This document shows, one piece after another, positions 6,237 to 9,021 of a DNA stretch of 9,021 bases. The notes beneath the pieces are model-generated. The model searched no databases, was not told the origin of the DNA, and saw only the letters and a list, made by a program, of their open reading frames with translations. The position numbers and the translations under genes were made by a program. Positions within the stretch are counted from its first letter, which is position 1; each line of letters opens with the position of its first letter. Origin of the DNA: Aquificales bacterium (lineage in GTDB: Bacteria; Aquificota; Aquificia; Aquificales; QOAS01); assembly GCA_027035985.1 (NCBI GenBank), contig JALVTI010000068.1:1-9021 (forward strand). Reading direction: 5' to 3'.

Positions 6237-8837
6237 TTAGGAAGCGACCTTCCTAACCTTAACGGTGGTCTCATCCCTCGTATAACCCGCTATGAGGGGT
6301 TCCACCTCGTAATGAACCATATCTATATGTCTAGCCGCTTTGGGAGGTCTCACAGCGTAGTGGAGTTCAGGCGCTTCGGTTCCTCCGTTGAAGGGAACAA
6401 ATACCGTATCCTCCCTAATCCACTCGGTGAGGAATACATAAGCTTTCATCTTCCTATTGGGGTCTTTGGTATTGATAACCTCTATAAGGTCACCGTCTTT
6501 GATACCCAGTCTTTGGGCTGCTTTAGGGTGCATCCAAACCCTGTAATAGATTTCGGGGAGTTTCTTCCATTCGGAGATTGCAACCAACAAGGGGTTATCC
6601 AAAGTGTGGATACCGGTGTGGGAGAATATGGGTGCCTTTCCGTGGGAAACGAAGAATTCGTCCCTGTCGAGGTTGTTTTCCTTCCTCCTTAGGTGAACGT
6701 AAGCGCATAGAGAGTCCCAGTTGGGGAAGTATCCGAAGAATGCTTGAACCATCTCAAAGATGGTGGAGTAAATCTCTACCCTTCCGGAGGGTAGGGAGGT
6801 GGGTATCTTTTCGGGGATAGCCCACTTTTCCAGAAGTTCCTCAAGGAGTTCGATGTTGAGGACACCCTTTTGGTCGAGTTCCCTCTTAATCACCTCTACC
6901 GGTTTGCCCACCTCTTTGGCAACCTCTTCAAGGGTAAACTCGTATAGCCCCTCGGTGAAGGGTTTTCCTTCCTGCAGGGCATTGAACACCTTTTGGGATA
7001 ACTCTTTGTAATCCCATCCGTTGGAAACTGCCAAAAGTTGTAGAAACTCTTTTGCACCTTCGATGTAAGCTTGCCTCATCGCTTGAGGATTTTGCATAGC
7101 CTGGAGGGCTTTCTGCTGTCCTTCAGGTGTGGAGAGGTCTATACCCATCTTTTGCATCAATTTCTGCGCACCCTTCATGGTGGAAACGAGGTCGAAGAAT
7201 ATATCCACCGCGTGTTTCGTCCTATCCATCGGTTTGTCGAGAACGGGCAACCTCTCTATAACCGCGAGGTGGTGGGAGTTACCCTTTCCGAGAATTTCCT
7301 TCCTTTCGAGGAAGGTGGTATCGGGTAGTATCACGTCGGCGTAGGCGTTGGAGTCGGTAGGCATGGTGTCGATAAAAACAACCAGCTCGGCTTCCTCCAT
7401 CCATTTCTTCCACTTATCCCCGTAAGGGTTACCGAGCACGGGGTTGATGGCGTATCCCCATATAGCTTTAGGTTTGTAAGTCTCTCCGTTCCACTTAACT
7501 TGACCTTCAAAGGCTTTATCCCATCCGTAATCGCCGAAGGCGGGAAGAGCTACACCGGGTTGTTCCTTTTGGGGGTTTTGCATAAATTTGAGCCATTGTT
7601 CCAAACTTGTAAGAGCCTCTATCGTAGGATAGCCAAATATGGTGGTTGCTAAAGGAACGGGATTGCCTTTCATAAATTCCTGAATAGCTTTGGGATTTTG
7701 TGCATTAGGCATTACAGCTCCGAAGAAGAAGTCTAATAGTAGGAACATTCCCGGCATCTTCATAATGGGATATTCGGGGTTGGGTTTTATCGCCATAGGA
7801 AGGGCTACATAGGTCTTTCCGTTCTTCTGCATCCACTCCCAGAATTTGGCAACCTTGTGTCTGTATTCGCCGCCTACGATATAACCGCCGATATTGTCAT
7901 GTCCGTTGATGATAGCCTGGAGCATAGCCAAAACTTTCCTTAGCTGAACGGTGTTTGCGTAGCGGGCGTCGTAAATACCCGGTTCCACGGCGGAAGGTCT
8001 CTTGGTGGCGAATTTAATGGCGGTTTCCCTTATATCCTCGGCGGGGATACCGGTTATTTCGGAAGCCCACTCGGGGGTGTAGGGTTTGGTTTTTTCCTTC
8101 AAGAGTTCCCAAGCGGTTTTCACATCTTCAATTGCAGGATTTTGCTTTTTGAGGTATTCCAAAATCTGTTTCCTAGCCTCTTCGGGGAGTTCGAGGGCGG
8201 GTTCTACGGGGGTGCCCTGGGTGTCCGTTTTGTTGTGGTTTAAATAACCCTGCAATTGGGCTACGCGACCGTTTCTCTCGTCAAATACGTAGAAGTGTTT
8301 GTACCACAGCCCCATAGGATTGGGATTGCCATTTTGGTCTACCTTATCCGCCATCAACCACCAAGTTTCCTGTTTGGTGACGGGATGTTTCATCTTCACG
8401 ACCAAGAAGGGGGCTGTGGTGTGGTATTTGAGGAAATCTACATTGTGGGCGTAAAGTTCCTTACCGTAATACTTCTCGTGTAGGACTACGTGGAGCAACG
8501 CCAAGGCGAAGGCGAGGTCGGTTCCCGGTTTAATCCTAAGCCACTTGTGAGCCCTGGCAGCCGCCTCCGAACGCCTTACGTCGACCACGTAGACTTCCGC
8601 ACCATTTTTGAGAGCCAAACCGAAGCGGTGAGCCCTGCCAGTTGAAATTCCGGTAAGCGATGCGTTGGAACGGACTATAAGGATAAAGTTGGCGTTGGGA
8701 AAGTCGACGACCATTTCGTCGTGGGTGTTGAAGTATCCAAAGGTCACGTGTATACCGATATGCTCCATTCCGACGCAGTTTTGAATAGGGGCTGCCCAAA
8801 GATTGAGCGTTTGAAAAGCAACTATGGCTGGTAGCAT
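6237..8837 (-). CDS. Molybdopterin oxidoreductase catalytic subunit, N-terminally truncated
   Basis: This is the catalytic subunit of a DMSO-reductase-superfamily enzyme. Its partners suggest a sulfur-compound reductase (polysulfide, sulfur, thiosulfate or tetrathionate); arsenate reduction is less likely. Visible landmarks are QNC with Cys21 (the presumed Mo ligand, 11 residues before TFGY), FPNANFILIVRSN, VVDVRRSEAA, WLRIKPGTD, YAINPVLGNP, DSNAYADVILPDTTFLER, PSGRVEIYS and a C-terminal pterin-binding domain (about 762-866, WMHPKAAQRLGIKDGDLIEV). The twin-arginine signal and N-terminal [4Fe-4S] domain, normally about 150-200 residues, are absent. Family-like sequence continues upstream of the ATG (KPHEILFLGGWHG) as far as an in-frame TAG at 8916-8918. 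The ATG at 8837 has no Shine-Dalgarno, and no ATG, GTG or TTG lies between it and the TAG. As it stands the gene is probably non-functional, or its 5' part lies beyond a disruption. It is first of the three-gene operon. Confidence 0.88.
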   Translation of the reverse strand: MLPAIVAFQTLNLWAAPIQNCVGMEHIGIHVTFGYFNTHDEMVVDFPNANFILIVRSNASLTGISTGRAHRFGLALKNGAEVYVVDVRRSEAAARAHKWLRIKPGTDLAFALALLHVVLHEKYYGKELYAHNVDFLKYHTTAPFLVVKMKHPVTKQETWWLMADKVDQNGNPNPMGLWYKHFYVFDERNGRVAQLQGYLNHNKTDTQGTPVEPALELPEEARKQILEYLKKQNPAIEDVKTAWELLKEKTKPYTPEWASEITGIPAEDIRETAIKFATKRPSAVEPGIYDARYANTVQLRKVLAMLQAIINGHDNIGGYIVGGEYRHKVAKFWEWMQKNGKTYVALPMAIKPNPEYPIMKMPGMFLLLDFFFGAVMPNAQNPKAIQEFMKGNPVPLATTIFGYPTIEALTSLEQWLKFMQNPQKEQPGVALPAFGDYGWDKAFEGQVKWNGETYKPKAIWGYAINPVLGNPYGDKWKKWMEEAELVVFIDTMPTDSNAYADVILPDTTFLERKEILGKGNSHHLAVIERLPVLDKPMDRTKHAVDIFFDLVSTMKGAQKLMQKMGIDLSTPEGQQKALQAMQNPQAMRQAYIEGAKEFLQLLAVSNGWDYKELSQKVFNALQEGKPFTEGLYEFTLEEVAKEVGKPVEVIKRELDQKGVLNIELLEELLEKWAIPEKIPTSLPSGRVEIYSTIFEMVQAFFGYFPNWDSLCAYVHLRRKENNLDRDEFFVSHGKAPIFSHTGIHTLDNPLLVAISEWKKLPEIYYRVWMHPKAAQRLGIKDGDLIEVINTKDPNRKMKAYVFLTEWIREDTVFVPFNGGTEAPELHYAVRPPKAARHIDMVHYEVEPLIAGYTRDETTVKVRKVAS

Positions 8838-8902
8838 AATGGGTCTGTATTGGGCACATCCGTGCCATCCGCCCAGGAAGAGAATTTCGTGGGGTTTTAT
8901 AG

Positions 8903-8965
8903 AAAAAATAGCGGGCTAAAACCTCCTATCTATGATACGGGGATACAGCCCGCCTGCGTAAGCAG
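8903..8965 (-). repeat. Structured element at the break: inverted repeat, GNRA hairpin, T-run
   Basis: A perfect 7-bp inverted repeat GCGGGCT/AGCCCGC (8911-8917 and 8947-8953) encloses 29 bases. Next to it, 8954-8965 forms CTGC-GTAA-GCAG, a stem with a GNRA loop on the + strand. Read on the minus strand, the long hairpin is followed by TATTTTTT (8903-8910), like a terminator, and its loop carries AGGAGG (8922-8927). That Shine-Dalgarno has no ATG, GTG or TTG within 15 bases downstream. The element begins exactly where the molybdoenzyme frame is closed. It could be the end of a mobile element (IS200/IS605 ends have such subterminal hairpins), an intron end or a leader RNA. I cannot decide from this length. 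Confidence 0.5.
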
Positions 8966-8975
8966 TTCTTAGCTA

Positions 8976-9003
8976 TTGACAAATTAAAATTCTGTTTTAA
9001 AAT
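8976..9003 (+). promoter_or_regulatory. Near-consensus sigma-70 promoter pointing out of the window
   Basis: TTGACA (8976-8981, 6 of 6) is followed after 16 bp by TAAAAT (8998-9003, 5 of 6) in AT-rich surroundings. Transcription would start near 9010 and run rightwards, away from the molybdoenzyme operon, into sequence not shown. It is by far the best promoter match I see in the window. Confidence 0.55.
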
Positions 9004-9008
9004 TAAAA
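8982..9008. repeat. AT-rich direct and inverted repeats
   Basis: AATTAAAA occurs twice as a direct repeat (8982-8989 and 9001-9008), and TTAAAA/TTTTAA form an inverted repeat (8984-8989 and 8995-9000). They sit inside and just after the outward promoter. Low-complexity AT sequence can produce such repeats by chance. Confidence 0.4.
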
Positions 9009-9021
9009 GCTTAACATACCC

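Noticed and set aside
8536..8868. 110-codon minus-strand ORF in a second frame at the 5' end of the catalytic subunit, considered as a frameshifted N-terminus
   Set aside because: It lacks a twin-arginine signal and CX2C cluster motifs and overlaps frame-conserved catalytic sequence, so it is not the missing domain.
8916..8918. Recoding of the in-frame stop as selenocysteine
   Set aside because: The stop is TAG, not TGA, and the aligned molybdenum-ligand position downstream is an ordinary cysteine codon.
8954..8973. Group II intron domain V at the GNRA hairpin
   Set aside because: The catalytic AGC triad, the stem length and the two-base bulge of domain V are not recognisable here.
8911..9021. 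CRISPR array or repeat at the right edge
   Set aside because: No unit of 25-40 bases repeats; only short AT-rich words and one inverted repeat are seen. A leader of an array beyond the window cannot be excluded.

Overview
The window looks like ordinary chromosomal sequence from a thermophilic, anaerobic or microaerobic bacterium. The GC content looks near 50% by eye, AGG/AGA and ATA codons are common, proteins are rich in Lys and Glu, intergenic gaps are very short, and there is a sulfur-type molybdenum oxidoreductase operon. An Aquificota member such as a Desulfurobacteriaceae relative would fit. That placement is an inference from gene content and protein style and was not tested.

Layout. 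Positions 1-81 may be the 3' end of a + strand gene with a basic tail. thiC (thiamine pyrimidine synthesis) lies on the minus strand, with a terminator overlapping its stop codon. A 200-bp gap holding small hairpins separates thiC from hslV (proteasome-like peptidase), also on the minus strand. hslV is divergent from rsmI (16S rRNA 2'-O-methyltransferase, + strand) across only 26 bp. rsmI converges on, and overlaps by 12 bp, a cytoplasmic M16 zinc peptidase gene on the minus strand. A 183-bp non-coding stretch follows. The right half is one minus-strand operon read from right to left: molybdopterin catalytic subunit, four-cluster ferredoxin subunit, NrfD/PsrC-type quinol-interacting membrane subunit. 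Together these make a complex iron-sulfur molybdoenzyme of the polysulfide/sulfur/thiosulfate/tetrathionate reductase group. The 34 and 19 bp gaps and strong ribosome binding sites inside the operon suggest co-translation.

The point most worth a second look is the right edge. The catalytic subunit keeps the region of the presumed molybdenum-ligand cysteine and everything after it. It lacks the twin-arginine signal and the N-terminal [4Fe-4S] cysteine domain that the family has. Its frame is closed by an in-frame TAG at 8916-8918, exactly where a structured GC-rich element begins. That element is an inverted repeat plus a GNRA hairpin, with an orphan Shine-Dalgarno sequence and a T-run, and it is followed by AT-rich DNA with a near-consensus promoter pointing out of the window. 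This looks like an insertion, deletion or rearrangement junction inside the gene. I cannot identify the element from 100 bases.
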